A stretch of DNA of 64,000 bases, taken from CAZUZS01 sp964624795 (GTDB lineage Bacteria > Calditrichota > Calditrichia > RBG-13-44-9). Positions 1 through 9,181 of the stretch are shown here, one piece after another (position 1 is the stretch's first letter; each line of letters starts with the position of its first letter). Below the pieces are notes generated by a model, which was not told the DNA's origin, made no database searches, and saw nothing but the letters and a program-made list of their open reading frames with translations. The DNA is taken from assembly GCA_964624795.1 (NCBI GenBank), contig CAZUZS010000005.1:1-64000 (forward strand). The letters are read 5' to 3'. The translations under genes were made by a program, and so were the position numbers.

Positions 1-1189
1 TTACCACCCAAACAATTCCCAGCAAAAATCCGATTACCACAAAAGCTACCGCCGACCACCAGAAAAATACCGTGGGGTGAACACCGGGGTGCACAAGCTG
101 CGCCCGGTCAACGCCGTTGAGATGCAGCACGTAGGCTTCGATCTCGGCAATTTGTTGCTGGGTCAAGGAGTGACCATCGCCAAAATCAATCATGTCAAAT
201 TGCGGATGCGGTCCCTCCGGCGTCGCCCCGTGCTGAATAAAGCGGTCGATGTTTTCAGCAAATTTCTGCGCATCTTTGTTATACAGTACCGGGCTGATGG
301 GATTCAACGCCGGGACTTTTCCCGCCAATGAGCCTGGATTTGGCACATTGTCGGTCCCTTTCACTCCGTGGCACGACTCGCACTGCTGTTTAAACAGGAT
401 TGCCCCGTGTTCGGGATTGCCGACCATGTAGGCAGCATCTCCCGGCGGACCCAACTCCTTCAGGGTTTTTCGGGTGGCCGTGGTATCCGAAAAGGCGGAA
501 TCCGGCATCGCGGTCTTACTCACCTGCGGTGCTGCGGGCGGGGCTGGTGGATCACTGTTTTGATTCTGCCCGGCAGGAGGATCGGCTGTGGTGTCCGGCC
601 CGGCTTTTGGGGTGGGGGAGGTTCCGCCCGGTCCCAGGCTCAACAGGAAACTCACCAGGTCGTGAACCTGCGTCTTTGACAGTGAGGTGAAAGCAGGCAT
701 AACAGTGGTCGGATCGTGCACTTTAGGATTATGTATCTGGCTGGTCAGCCACATACGGGAACGCCCTTTTTGCGCTTCGTCTGAAAGATTGGGGCCGACT
801 TTGCCGCCCTGGCCATCTACGGTGTGGCACCCGATGCAGCCGACAGTGTGGAAAAGCTTCTTACCCTCTAGTGCGCTGGCTGAAAGCACTTTAGGCGGCG
901 CTTTCTTTTTGGCTTTCACGGATGTAGCCGCTTTTGCCCCTGCGCCGGGGTGGCTGAAGTGCCCGGTGACGGTGAGTGTTATAATCGCGGCAGCGGAAAT
1001 GAACATGAACGCCATGGCCACCGGCCGCTTAAACGGATTTCGCTCTTTGCGGCGGTCGATAAAGGGAATGGACAGGAAAATAATCAACATGACCAGCGGA
1101 ATGCCGATGTTACCGACCGGCTCCCACGGGCCTTTGAAGGCTTTCACCGCCTGGTAAACAAACAGGAAATCCCATTCCGGCTTGGGGCT
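1..1189 (-). CDS. Cytochrome b C-terminal domain fused to a diheme cytochrome c (partial at both ends)
   Basis: The open frame runs from the assembly gap to the left edge, where it is still open. Its first part reads as the C-terminal half of a cytochrome b: a PEWD motif (the Qo-site PEWY/PEWD element) followed by FLFVYQ and two membrane helices. A linker leads to a c-type cytochrome region with two heme-attachment motifs, CIGCH (824-838) and CESCH (368-382), separated by a Pro/Ala-rich stretch, then a last membrane helix rich in Trp and Val. It would take electrons from quinol oxidation through the Rieske protein to periplasmic acceptors. It is in the same frame as the cytochrome b N-terminal half across the gap, so the two are probably one gene. 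Confidence 0.85.
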
Positions 1190-1289
1190 NNNNNNNNNNN
1201 NNNNNNNNNNNNNNNNNNNNNNNNNNNNNNNNNNNNNNNNNNNNNNNNNNNNNNNNNNNNNNNNNNNNNNNNNNNNNNNNNNNNNNNNN
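1190..1289. other. Assembly gap of 100 N inside a cytochrome b gene
   Basis: A run of exactly 100 N. The flanking halves are cytochrome b ending near helix D and cytochrome b restarting at the PEWD motif. The family normally has clearly more than 33 residues between these points, so the true gap is probably longer than 100 bases. Confidence 0.95.
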
Positions 1290-1864
1290 GGGACGATGGC
1301 AACATGCAAAATGAAAAATCGCGACAGCGTCATCTGGCTAAGCGAAGCGCCTCCCCGCGCCAGCTCTTTCAGCCAATTCCCTATATAAGGAAAAGTGCCA
1401 ATCATGTTGGTTCCCACTTTGATGGCGTAGAAGCCCTTTTCATCCCACGGCAGAAGTGCCCCGCTAAAACTCATGGTTAGCGTCAGGATGATCAGGATGA
1501 TGCCGGCCAGCCAGGTCATTTCGCGGGGATTTTTATATGCGCCCCAGATAAACACGCGGATCATGTGAAAGGCCACCAGGATGACCATGAGCTGGGCGCC
1601 CCAGTAGTGCACCCCGTGCACCAGCCATCCGAACGGAACCTGCAAGCGGAGGTAGCTGAGGCTGTCGTAAGCGTGGCCAACGGTGGGCACATAATAAAAC
1701 AGCTCGAACACGCCGGACAGTACCTGCAGAACGAAAACAAACAGCACGCTGCTTCCGATGGAGTAAGAAAAACTGGCGCCGCCCGGAATATCTTCTTCCA
1801 TCAGCATTTTAAATGTCTCCCGGAACGGCCAGCGATCGTTGAGCCAATTGGTAATTTTTGACAT
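1290..1864 (-). CDS. Cytochrome b, N-terminal diheme domain (bc complex)
   Basis: Starts at ATG 1862-1864 behind a GGAGGACGG ribosome binding site and reads into the assembly gap. The first half of a b6-type cytochrome b is clear: a membrane-helix pair, the helix-B heme ligands in VHYWGAQ and AFHMIRVF with 13 residues between the two His, the Qo-side SFSGALLPWD segment, and the first helix-D His in RFFILHVAIVP. The second helix-D His falls in the gap. It follows the Rieske gene by only 11 bases, so this is the usual Rieske-cytochrome b order. With the piece at 1-1189 it probably forms the catalytic cytochrome b of a quinol:cytochrome c oxidoreductase in the inner membrane. Confidence 0.92.
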
Positions 1865-1875
1865 ATTCCGTCCTC

Positions 1876-2409
1876 CTATATGATTTTCTTTTCCGGGATT
1901 CCCACTTCAAACCTTTCCCACTCCACATAAAGCTCGCCGTCGGTTATTTTGTGGGGAAGGGTATCCAACGGGCGCGGCGCGGGACCACCCAGCACTTTGC
2001 CGGTTTTTGAAAAGACGCTTCCGTGGCAGGGACAAATGAATTCATTCTTATCAGGATGCCATTTATAGCGGCACCCCAGGTGCGGGCAGATGGGAGAAAA
2101 GACCGTAACATCAGTATCGGAATTTTTTATGGCCCACACATTCCGCGTGGTGTGCTCGTGGATGTAGGCTTCGGTCTTGATATCCGGGTAATCTACGTTA
2201 TCCGGATCGCCGGTTGGCAGATCGCCGACTTTTGTCACTTTTGCGAAATGATGCTTTCCGACACGGAAAGAAGGGCCTCCCAGCGATCCCAAAAAGGGGA
2301 TGGCTAGTACAATCCCGCCAATCGTCGCCAGAATGCCGCTGAACCATTTCAGGAATTTTCTCCGGGTGGTGACTTCCCCGTTAATAGTGTTGGGGGTATT
2401 TTCGTTCAT
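1876..2409 (-). CDS. Rieske [2Fe-2S] protein of the bc complex
   Basis: A 177-residue protein with both Rieske cluster-binding boxes, CPHLGC and CPCHGS, where two Cys and two His hold the 2Fe-2S cluster, plus the GPAPRPLD proline loop. The N-terminus has a twin-arginine signal (TTRRKFLKW) followed by a hydrophobic helix that would stay as the membrane anchor, so it is folded with its cluster before Tat export. I chose the ATG at 2407-2409 over an upstream in-frame codon because GGAGGAAGAA lies directly before it. It accepts electrons from quinol at the Qo site of cytochrome b and passes them to cytochrome c. It lies between the subunit-IV-like gene and the catalytic cytochrome b gene in one operon. 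Confidence 0.95.
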   Translation of the reverse strand: MNENTPNTINGEVTTRRKFLKWFSGILATIGGIVLAIPFLGSLGGPSFRVGKHHFAKVTKVGDLPTGDPDNVDYPDIKTEAYIHEHTTRNVWAIKNSDTDVTVFSPICPHLGCRYKWHPDKNEFICPCHGSVFSKTGKVLGGPAPRPLDTLPHKITDGELYVEWERFEVGIPEKKII

Positions 2410-2455
2410 TTTCTTCCTCCGTCCTTTAAGGTTTCCGATCATAGTCTGTTTTTGT

Positions 2456-3403
2456 TCATATTTTTGATTGCATTCGCTGGTACCAATCCCGCCAGATAAT
2501 TCTGTGCACGCCTATCCATCGTGGAATACGATTCAAGACAGGAATAAACGGCACCAAAAGCATGATTAAAAAGACCACCATCATAATGGCGGCCGCCTGC
2601 AAATCGCCGTTGGGAGAAACGGACATCGGCGGAATCTGGTAGAGAAAAGTGTAGGGCCATAGCCACCATGCGCCGGGATAGGGTCCGGTTTCGTGGCTGA
2701 TTCCCCATTGTTCACCCAGCATATCCAGGCTGCGCGCCACACCGTGATCGACATCATCCTGAAAAAAGAGCAGCGATTTGGTGAAGTTCATTGTGTATGG
2801 CAGGGATGGGCCGCTTTCCAGTGCACCTTCCAGAAGTCCCGCTTTGCCCAGCGCCAACATGCCATCCATCAACGCCGGCACCGGCCCGTATTCACCGGCG
2901 GGAATGTTAACCTGCCGATCAGCAAAAGCGGCTTTGTCCAATGCTCCAAGGTAAGCTGCCGCCCACTCTTTCTGTTGCGGAGGTGGAGCAAGCAGATATT
3001 CATTCAGCGCCGAATCAACTTTTTCATCCAGAATGGCAAGTCGCCTGAGCGGTGCTATAACAAAATCCTCCGCCGGGTGGATGGGAATGGTAACGCCGAA
3101 CAGTTCGGACGGCACCACTCCGAAAAGATCCTGTGCATTATCGGTATCCGGTGTGTAAGGCGGGCCGTAGCCCTCGATGCCGCTTTGCCCGGCAAGCGCT
3201 TTTGCGCAGGTCTTAAGGTAGGCGACCGGCTGCCGGGCGGCAACATCCTGGCTTCGCACCGGCGTGTAATCCGGCGATCCGAAGATGATTGCCAACACCA
3301 CAATGATGGCCGCAATCACCATCATCATTATCAATCCCTCTTTCAGCAAATCATAGGATTTCATCGGAATTCCGCTAAAATAGCGATCAGTTTGCCGGCT
3401 CAT
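2456..3403 (-). CDS. Subunit-IV-like membrane protein of the bc complex with large soluble insert
   Basis: A 315-residue protein, start chosen at ATG 3401-3403 after GGAGGTGAAC. It has a membrane helix at about residues 20-42, a soluble stretch of about 180 residues (60-240), then WWLWPYTFLYQIPP and one further helix at about 266-290. The segment order (helix, loop with an aromatic Trp-Trp motif, helix) resembles the C-terminal half of cytochrome b (subunit IV). PEWY is replaced by PGAWW and the last helix is missing. It directly follows the small b6-like cytochrome b gene (17-base overlap), as petD follows petB. The homology is my inference from pattern. It could instead be an unrelated accessory subunit. 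No heme-c motif is present. Confidence 0.6.
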   Translation of the reverse strand: MSRQTDRYFSGIPMKSYDLLKEGLIMMMVIAAIIVVLAIIFGSPDYTPVRSQDVAARQPVAYLKTCAKALAGQSGIEGYGPPYTPDTDNAQDLFGVVPSELFGVTIPIHPAEDFVIAPLRRLAILDEKVDSALNEYLLAPPPQQKEWAAAYLGALDKAAFADRQVNIPAGEYGPVPALMDGMLALGKAGLLEGALESGPSLPYTMNFTKSLLFFQDDVDHGVARSLDMLGEQWGISHETGPYPGAWWLWPYTFLYQIPPMSVSPNGDLQAAAIMMVVFLIMLLVPFIPVLNRIPRWIGVHRIIWRDWYQRMQSKI

Positions 3404-4028
3404 GTTCACCTCCGTTTTCACGTTTTTGCGGTTTTCCGGCATCCATGCCAAACGGTTTTACCGGCCCATCGCGGCGGATGAGGAAAAGATGCATTCCCAC
3501 CAGGACTGCCACTAAAAACGGCAGAACTGCCACGTGCAGGGTTAGCACCTGCGCGGTGTCCATGGTATTGAAAAATGCCCCAATGCCCATTGCATTCATG
3601 GCGTCTTTCGCCTGAACGGAAATCCACTGGGAGTCCCAATTGGTTTGCGACAAATAGCCGGTCAGCCCGGTAAATACCGCTACACCGAATATCAGGACAC
3701 CGACGAACCAGGTTCTCCATCGTCCGTCGCGCCAGGCAGCCATAAAAAATTTTGTTAATACATGAAGCAGAATAGAGCCAAAGAAAATCTGCACGCCCCA
3801 GAAATGAAGGGAATTCACGAAATGGCCGGCTCCGGATACATGATACCACCTCGGCCCGAATACGGCCAGTACCAGGCCGGTGAGAATTAACACGCCGAAT
3901 GCGGACAATGCCGTAACCCCAAACAGGTAGGCGGCAGAATTCACGTAAACCGGCATTTTGGTGGGAAGGGCATCTTCCATCGACAGGTTTTCGGTCAGCA
4001 ATTTTTGCGCTTTGCGGGTAAGGTTCAT
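3387..4028 (-). CDS. b6-like cytochrome b (second diheme cytochrome b of the operon)
   Basis: A 213-residue protein equal in length to cytochrome b6. It has four membrane helices and four candidate heme-b ligands: His in SLHFWGVQ and LLHVLTKF (13 residues apart) and His in TLHVAVLP and GMHLFLIRR (14 apart). This is the b6/b6f-type spacing. Together with the next gene it would form a split cytochrome b, separate from the complete cytochrome b at the end of the operon. The segment equivalent to the Qo helix reads SQTNWDSQW instead of the usual GYSLPWDQ-like sequence, which suggests a changed or lost quinol site. Start ATG at 4026-4028 overlaps the stop of the upstream small gene. Confidence 0.85.
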   Translation of the reverse strand: MNLTRKAQKLLTENLSMEDALPTKMPVYVNSAAYLFGVTALSAFGVLILTGLVLAVFGPRWYHVSGAGHFVNSLHFWGVQIFFGSILLHVLTKFFMAAWRDGRWRTWFVGVLIFGVAVFTGLTGYLSQTNWDSQWISVQAKDAMNAMGIGAFFNTMDTAQVLTLHVAVLPFLVAVLVGMHLFLIRRDGPVKPFGMDAGKPQKRENGGEHEPAN

Positions 4029-4210
4029 GGCTTTTTTTCCTCCTCTTTGGATTCCCGGGATTCAAATATCGCGGGAATGCGAATCCAAAACGCCAGGAGC
4101 AAAATGCCAATAACCAGGCCCCATGCCATGATGTTGGGGATCGCCAGATCAAAGATGCCAAACCGGACATATTGAACTGCCGGCAATAACTGTGTGGGTA
4201 GTAGCTCCAT
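4025..4210 (-). CDS. Small single-helix membrane subunit, first gene of the bc operon
   Basis: A 61-residue protein starting at ATG 4208-4210, which has GGAGGTAAGT before it. It holds one hydrophobic helix (about residues 27-48) and a charged C-terminal tail rich in Glu and Lys. Its stop overlaps the start of the b6-like cytochrome b, so it is translated with it and is probably a structural subunit of the complex, like the small Pet subunits of b6f. I do not recognise a named family. Confidence 0.7.
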   Translation of the reverse strand: MELLPTQLLPAVQYVRFGIFDLAIPNIMAWGLVIGILLLAFWIRIPAIFESRESKEEEKKP

Positions 4211-4320
4211 ACTTACCTCCTCCCTTATTTTCAATCATTTTGCCAGGACAAAATTTTCGTCAAAATGAACTTTCCGCATACTAAGAAAAGTCGTTTCTCA
4301 TCTATTTCTAATAGCTGAAA

Positions 4321-4674
4321 TTATTTAGCCGGATGATCCTGTGACAGTGGTTTTACATGCAGCGTCAGTCCTTCCACTTTCTCTATAATCACAGTTTGCC
4401 CGCGGCGCAGCCGCTGTTCGGAAACCGCACTCCACGTATCTCCTTGGTACATCACTGTAAAGGTTTCTTTCTCCGCTTCAACCACCGTCGCCCGGTCGCC
4501 GATCATGGTATTTTCCCCGGTAGCTACCGGCCGGCGCTGCGCCTGTATGGCTTTCCAGTATGCCACAATCGTCCCCGCCAGGGTTACCAAAAAAAGCGGT
4601 CCGGCAATTGGCCAGGGTAGGAGCAAAAAGAAAATCAAAGCCAAAATTGGGATTAACAAAAGCCAATGGTACAT
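4321..4674 (-). CDS. NfeD-like membrane protein (short form)
   Basis: 117 residues: two closely spaced hydrophobic segments (about 3-45) followed by a soluble beta domain with the NfeD OB-fold pattern (GDRATV, then DTWSAVSEQRLRRGQTV and a final VEGLTLHVKP). Short NfeD proteins are membrane proteins that usually partner with stomatin/SPFH proteins or ClpP-class proteases; no stomatin gene is present here, so the partner must be elsewhere. Start at 4674 is preceded by AAGGAGAAAGTAAC. It stands between the bc operon and the PrsW-like gene, both on the same strand. Confidence 0.75.
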   Translation of the reverse strand: MYHWLLLIPILALIFFLLLPWPIAGPLFLVTLAGTIVAYWKAIQAQRRPVATGENTMIGDRATVVEAEKETFTVMYQGDTWSAVSEQRLRRGQTVIIEKVEGLTLHVKPLSQDHPAK

Positions 4675-4823
4675 GTTACTTTCTCCTTCATTATCGATTC
4701 CGCAGGTTTTCCCGCAGCTTCAAAATTATTTTTAAGCACCGACGCCAAAGAGACAACTTGCGACGATGGGTCTAAATGAACACAGATTGCCCGCGGGAAA
4801 ACCGTCCCGGGGAATCCCGGTCT

Positions 4824-5681
4824 TCATGCCTGTTCTTCCACTTGCTCTCTCAATAATCTCTTTACCTGCAATTTCCTGGCTTCCCGCCATCGCCGCCAGA
4901 GAATGAACAAACCGATTGCACCTACTGCAGTTTGCCCGATGAATACATCCAGCCCGGGAAGCACCAGAGCGTTCATCAGGGCTGGCAGCAGATCCCACAA
5001 TGCATGAAGAACCACCACCGTCAGATAAGCCCCGACAACCTTGTTATTCAAAATAAAATGGCCTGAGATGCTCTCGCGGAAAAGCACGCCGGCAAGAATG
5101 GCGGTCCAGGTACCATGGCCTACGGGAGAAAGGAATCCCCTGAGGAGCGTCACCGCCACGGTAGCGGAAAGGCTTCCCCCGCTGTGCAGAAACGCGTTGA
5201 AGGCGTAGCCGGTGCTTTCCAGCGCCGCGAATCCCATCCCGGCGGCAGCACCCAGTATTAGGCCGTTCAACTCCGAATCGTGGCGAAGCCGGCGGGCAAT
5301 TACCAGCACTCCTAATATTTTGGCAAATTCTTCAATAAAACCGACCATGAAAAAAGCGGAAATGGTCATCCCCTGAATAAACATGGGCTCCAGGAGAGCG
5401 GCTGCAAAAATCCCCAAAACCCCTCCCCAGAAGAAGCTCATGGCAGTCTGCGGCAGGGTGAGGTGGCTCAAATGACGCCGTTCATAAAAAAATGCCACGT
5501 AGGTTACCGGTATCATGAAATTGCCCAACAGCACAACTGTTGGGAAAATGGTGGGATTCCCGGTTAAAACCAGCACAATGAGGCCGACCGCGTAGAGCAA
5601 AATACCGTAGCGGAATACTTTCAGCCAGCCACTTGCCTTTGCGGGAGGTTCGTTTGCCGAAAATGGTATCGATCCATCCAT
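4824..5681 (-). CDS. PrsW-family intramembrane metalloprotease
   Basis: 285 residues with about eight membrane helices. The family's active-site elements are visible: EEFAK (the EExxK motif), GMGFAALES, GHGTWTAI and HALWD in successive helices, giving the Glu and His residues expected to bind the catalytic metal. PrsW of Bacillus subtilis cleaves an anti-sigma factor; the substrate here is unknown and no anti-sigma gene is next to it. Start ATG 5679-5681 follows GAGGGAGAAATTTT. It lies 68 bases after glgX on the same strand and could be read through from it. Confidence 0.85.
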   Translation of the reverse strand: MDGSIPFSANEPPAKASGWLKVFRYGILLYAVGLIVLVLTGNPTIFPTVVLLGNFMIPVTYVAFFYERRHLSHLTLPQTAMSFFWGGVLGIFAAALLEPMFIQGMTISAFFMVGFIEEFAKILGVLVIARRLRHDSELNGLILGAAAGMGFAALESTGYAFNAFLHSGGSLSATVAVTLLRGFLSPVGHGTWTAILAGVLFRESISGHFILNNKVVGAYLTVVVLHALWDLLPALMNALVLPGLDVFIGQTAVGAIGLFILWRRWREARKLQVKRLLREQVEEQA

Positions 5682-5749
5682 AAAATTTCTCCCTCTTTTC
5701 TATTTATCGTTTTATCATTCCATCGGCGCTTTACGCCATTTTGTCTTGT

Positions 5750-7942
5750 TTACCGTGCCAGCAGTATGGCGCTCGCCCGGGACTCCAGCCGGTAAACCTT
5801 TTCATTTTTAAGTTTCTTCATCGTCCATTTATCGCGAGTAGCTTGCGGTGTCGTTTCGGATGTATCTGCCGCCTGGTACCAGGCAGCGTGTTCCCCCGGT
5901 GACAATAAAACAAAATCGAGCGGCTGCTCGGATGCATTGAACATCAGGAACAGATCCGGTTCGCCCTTCCCCAGGATCAGGCAGGCCAGGTCTTTCCTCC
6001 GCTCCGATGACCAGTCTGGTACCCGTCCGGTCGAATCGAACCAGTGAATATCCGCATCGGTGTAAAACGATTCGTTGCGCAGTACAGCATGGGATTTCCG
6101 CAAGGCGATCATTTGACGGGTGAACCGAAATATCTCCGCATTTTTTTCGAGGAGGCTCCAGTTGTGCCAGCTTATTTCGTTATCCTGGCAATAAGCGTTG
6201 TTATTGCCTTGCTGGCTACGCCGGAATTCGTCGCCGCCAAGGAGCATTGGAACCCCGCGGGAGATAAAAAGCGTCAGGATAAAGTTTTTTATCTGCTGGA
6301 CGCGAACCGATTCGATTTCCGGATTGCTGCTTTCGCCTTCAGCGCCATAGTTGGCGCTGTAATTGGCATCGCTGCCATCGCGGTTTTCCTGCCCGTTTGC
6401 TTCATTATTTTTGTGGGAAAAGCTTACCAGGTCGTTCAGCGTGAAACCATCGTGGCAGGTGATGAAGTTGATGCTGCTTTCCGGCCCCTTTCCTGATTTC
6501 CGGTAGATATCGGCGCTACCGCAAATTCGGCTGGCAAAAAGTCCCCTCATTCCTTCGTCTCCCCGCCAGAAACGCCGCACTTCATCCCGGAAACGGCCGT
6601 TCCATTCCGCCCAGCGCTTCTCCGAAAAACTGCCCACTTGGTAGGCCCCACCAGCATCCCACGCCTCTGCAATGATTTTTATATCGCGCAGGATGGGATC
6701 CTCCGCGATGCGATCCAGCAGCGGCGGATCGGAAAGCAGATTCCCATCGGTATCGCGCCCCAGGACGGAGGCCAGGTCGAAGCGGAATCCGTCCACGTGC
6801 ATTTCCATCACCCAGTAGCGCAGCACATCCAGAATCAGGTCGCGCACCACCGGGTGGTTGGCATTGATGGTGTTACCGGTGCCGGTAAAATCCTTATAGT
6901 AGCGCCGGTTTTGCTGGTCCAGCATGTAAAAGATGGAATTGTCCAGCCCGCGGAAACTGAGGGTCGGCCCCAACTGGTTGCCCTCTGAAGTGTGGTTCAA
7001 AACCACATCCAGGATAATCTCGATGCCGTTTTTGTGAAATTCCCTCACCATTTCCTTGAATTCCAGCTTCTGCTGACCCAGGTTGCCGCAACTGCAATAA
7101 CTCCCTTTGGGCGCAAAAAAAGACAGAGGATTGTATCCCCAGTAATCTTTTAATAATTTCCCGGTTGCCGGATTTTTGAACCGGTTCTCATTTTCATTGA
7201 ATTCCATTACCGGCATCAATTCAACCGCGGTGACCCCCAAATCCAGCAGATACGGTATTTTTTCCACCAGGCCGAGGTATGTGCCGGGATGAGAAACACC
7301 GGACGCAGGATGAATCGTAAATCCGCGCACGTGTGTTTCATAAATCACAGTTTCCGACCAGGAATGATTGGGCGGCTGTATTCCGTGCCAGTGGAAATGC
7401 TCATGGGTGAAAATACTTTTCGGAACGGAAGCGGCATCATCGGTGGTGGAAAAGGAAATATCTTTTTCCGGCGACCCCGGGTCGTAGCCGGTAGTCTTCT
7501 CTGCATCGCTGTCAGCCTCGCAGGCAATGGCAGTTGCATAAGGATCGACGAGCAGCTTGTTAAAATTGAACCGTTCCCCGGCCTGCGGCTGGTAGGGGCC
7601 GTCCACCCGGTAGCCGTAGAGCTGGCCGGGGCGAATTCCCTGAACCCACACATGCCAGATATCGCCGGTTTTATTGAGAACCGGGTCGTGATCGATGGAA
7701 CGGGATGGCGCCTGGTCTTCCGGCTGGTCAAAAAATTCGAGCCGCAGGCGCGTGGCGTGGCGGCTGAAAATCGCAAAGTTTGCCCCGTCGCCAAGTTGAT
7801 GTGCCCCTAACGGAAGCGGGGTACCAGCGCGAATGCCTTTCTTCTCGGAAATCGCATTCAGGTATTTCGCCAGGTCCCTTCCCATCGCCGGAGGCGGCCG
7901 GTGTCTTTTCTGTGCCACTCCTTTTTTTGCTTTATCGGGCAT
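5750..7942 (-). CDS. glgX: Glycogen debranching enzyme (isoamylase-type, GH13)
   Basis: 730 residues, the usual length of GlgX/TreX. An N-terminal CBM48-like domain (about 45-135) is followed by the GH13 barrel with all catalytic residues: D389 (DGFRFD), E426 (IIAEAWD) and D498 (CHDGFTLND). The debranching-type signatures NHTSEGN and NNEANGQENRDG are present. It hydrolyses alpha-1,6 branches of glycogen, releasing short maltodextrins and feeding glucose units to the neighbouring oxidation genes. Start ATG 7940-7942 follows GGAGGACATTGATAC and lies 3 bases after the DUF1634 stop, so it is co-transcribed with the glucose dehydrogenase operon. Confidence 0.95.
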   Translation of the reverse strand: MPDKAKKGVAQKRHRPPPAMGRDLAKYLNAISEKKGIRAGTPLPLGAHQLGDGANFAIFSRHATRLRLEFFDQPEDQAPSRSIDHDPVLNKTGDIWHVWVQGIRPGQLYGYRVDGPYQPQAGERFNFNKLLVDPYATAIACEADSDAEKTTGYDPGSPEKDISFSTTDDAASVPKSIFTHEHFHWHGIQPPNHSWSETVIYETHVRGFTIHPASGVSHPGTYLGLVEKIPYLLDLGVTAVELMPVMEFNENENRFKNPATGKLLKDYWGYNPLSFFAPKGSYCSCGNLGQQKLEFKEMVREFHKNGIEIILDVVLNHTSEGNQLGPTLSFRGLDNSIFYMLDQQNRRYYKDFTGTGNTINANHPVVRDLILDVLRYWVMEMHVDGFRFDLASVLGRDTDGNLLSDPPLLDRIAEDPILRDIKIIAEAWDAGGAYQVGSFSEKRWAEWNGRFRDEVRRFWRGDEGMRGLFASRICGSADIYRKSGKGPESSINFITCHDGFTLNDLVSFSHKNNEANGQENRDGSDANYSANYGAEGESSNPEIESVRVQQIKNFILTLFISRGVPMLLGGDEFRRSQQGNNNAYCQDNEISWHNWSLLEKNAEIFRFTRQMIALRKSHAVLRNESFYTDADIHWFDSTGRVPDWSSERRKDLACLILGKGEPDLFLMFNASEQPLDFVLLSPGEHAAWYQAADTSETTPQATRDKWTMKKLKNEKVYRLESRASAILLAR

Positions 7943-7945
7943 GTA

Positions 7946-8335
7946 TCAATGTCCTCCGAACAGGCTGAATGCCAGAATGGAAAAAACGATTAGCGTAAAA
8001 ACGGTGTACATAAAATCCTTCTCGAGAATAAAGGCAATTACCGAGAACAGCACCCGCGCCACCGGGGTGGCGATCAGGAACACGATGCCGAGCTGCATTA
8101 CCCCCTCGTGATGCATGGTAAATGCCTGCTGAAAGATTCCTGTTAAATGGCGCAGTTGCGCCGGCTCCCCTTTGAAAATGGCAAAATGCGGGGGCAGTGA
8201 GCCAAAACGCAGCAGGTAGTAAATGCCGCCTGCCAGCACAATTGCCGCCGCAATTATCACCCCCGACCTCAGCAAATTCCCCATGATTTTTTCAATGCTT
8301 CTATCACCCCATTTTTTTTGCTGCTCCTCCATCAT
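7946..8335 (-). CDS. DUF1634 membrane protein
   Basis: 129 residues with three to four membrane helices and a conserved central segment (LGIVFLIATPVARVLFS). This matches the DUF1634 family, which is characteristically encoded next to TauE/SafE permeases. Here its start overlaps the TauE/SafE stop by 4 bases (translational coupling), so it is probably a partner or accessory subunit of that permease. Function is unknown. Confidence 0.85.
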   Translation of the reverse strand: MMEEQQKKWGDRSIEKIMGNLLRSGVIIAAAIVLAGGIYYLLRFGSLPPHFAIFKGEPAQLRHLTGIFQQAFTMHHEGVMQLGIVFLIATPVARVLFSVIAFILEKDFMYTVFTLIVFSILAFSLFGGH

Positions 8336-9168
8336 ATCCCTCCTGTAAATCCTTTGTAAATCATTTCAACCGCCAGTGCAAAAATCACTATTGCGAAAAC
8401 AACCCTGAGCCAGCGGGTCTGCGAGCGCGCCAAAATCCCGGCGCCGGTCATCGATCCGCTCAGCACGCCCAGCATAACCGGCATTGAAAGGCCGGGATCC
8501 ACATATCCGCGGCTGAGATAGATACCAGCACTGGCTGCCGCCGTAACGCCGATCATAAAATTGCTGGTGGTGGCCGAAACTTTGAACGGAATGCGCATCA
8601 CCTGGTCCATGGCAATCACCTTCACTGCGCCGCCGCCAATTCCCAAAAGCCCGGATAGGGTGCCAGCCAGGAAGCACACCCCGAAACCGCCCGGCACATG
8701 CCGGACAAAATATTTTTTCTTCCCGCTCAGCGATGGATACATTCCGTTCAGTTTCAGGCGGGTGGCGAGGGGATCGGCCTGCCGGGTTTCGATATGTTCC
8801 TTTCGCGGGCGTGCAGAGAAATAGGCTGAATAGAGCAGGATCAGACCGAAAATCGTTGCGATAATCCCCGGCGACAATATTCCCACCAGGTAAGCGCCAA
8901 CCATGGCACCGATGGTAGTTGCAATTTCCAGGAACATCCCGATGCGAATATTGGAGAAACCTTCCTTTACATAGGCGGATGCCGCGCCGGAAGAGGTAGC
9001 GATCACCGAAACCAGCGAAGCGCCGATGGCGTAACGAATATCAACCCCGAACGCCAGGGTAAGCATGGGCACAATAATGACCCCTCCCCCTAGGCCGGTA
9101 AGCGAACCTACAAATCCTGCCGCAAATGAACCGGCGGCGACGAGTAATGTGAATTCCAGAATGTTCAA
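8332..9168 (-). CDS. TauE/SafE-family anion permease
   Basis: 278 residues, about eight membrane helices arranged as an internal repeat. The two repeats begin with glycine-rich motifs, FVGSLTGLGGGVIIVP and AGTLSGLLGIGGGAVKV, which are diagnostic of the TauE/SafE family. Members export or import sulfite, sulfoacetate or other small organic anions. Because it sits 13 bases after a glucose dehydrogenase gene and before glgX, an organic acid such as gluconate is conceivable, but this is a guess from context only. Confidence 0.9.
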   Translation of the reverse strand: MNILEFTLLVAAGSFAAGFVGSLTGLGGGVIIVPMLTLAFGVDIRYAIGASLVSVIATSSGAASAYVKEGFSNIRIGMFLEIATTIGAMVGAYLVGILSPGIIATIFGLILLYSAYFSARPRKEHIETRQADPLATRLKLNGMYPSLSGKKKYFVRHVPGGFGVCFLAGTLSGLLGIGGGAVKVIAMDQVMRIPFKVSATTSNFMIGVTAAASAGIYLSRGYVDPGLSMPVMLGVLSGSMTGAGILARSQTRWLRVVFAIVIFALAVEMIYKGFTGGI

Positions 9169-9181
9169 GAATCGGCCTCTC

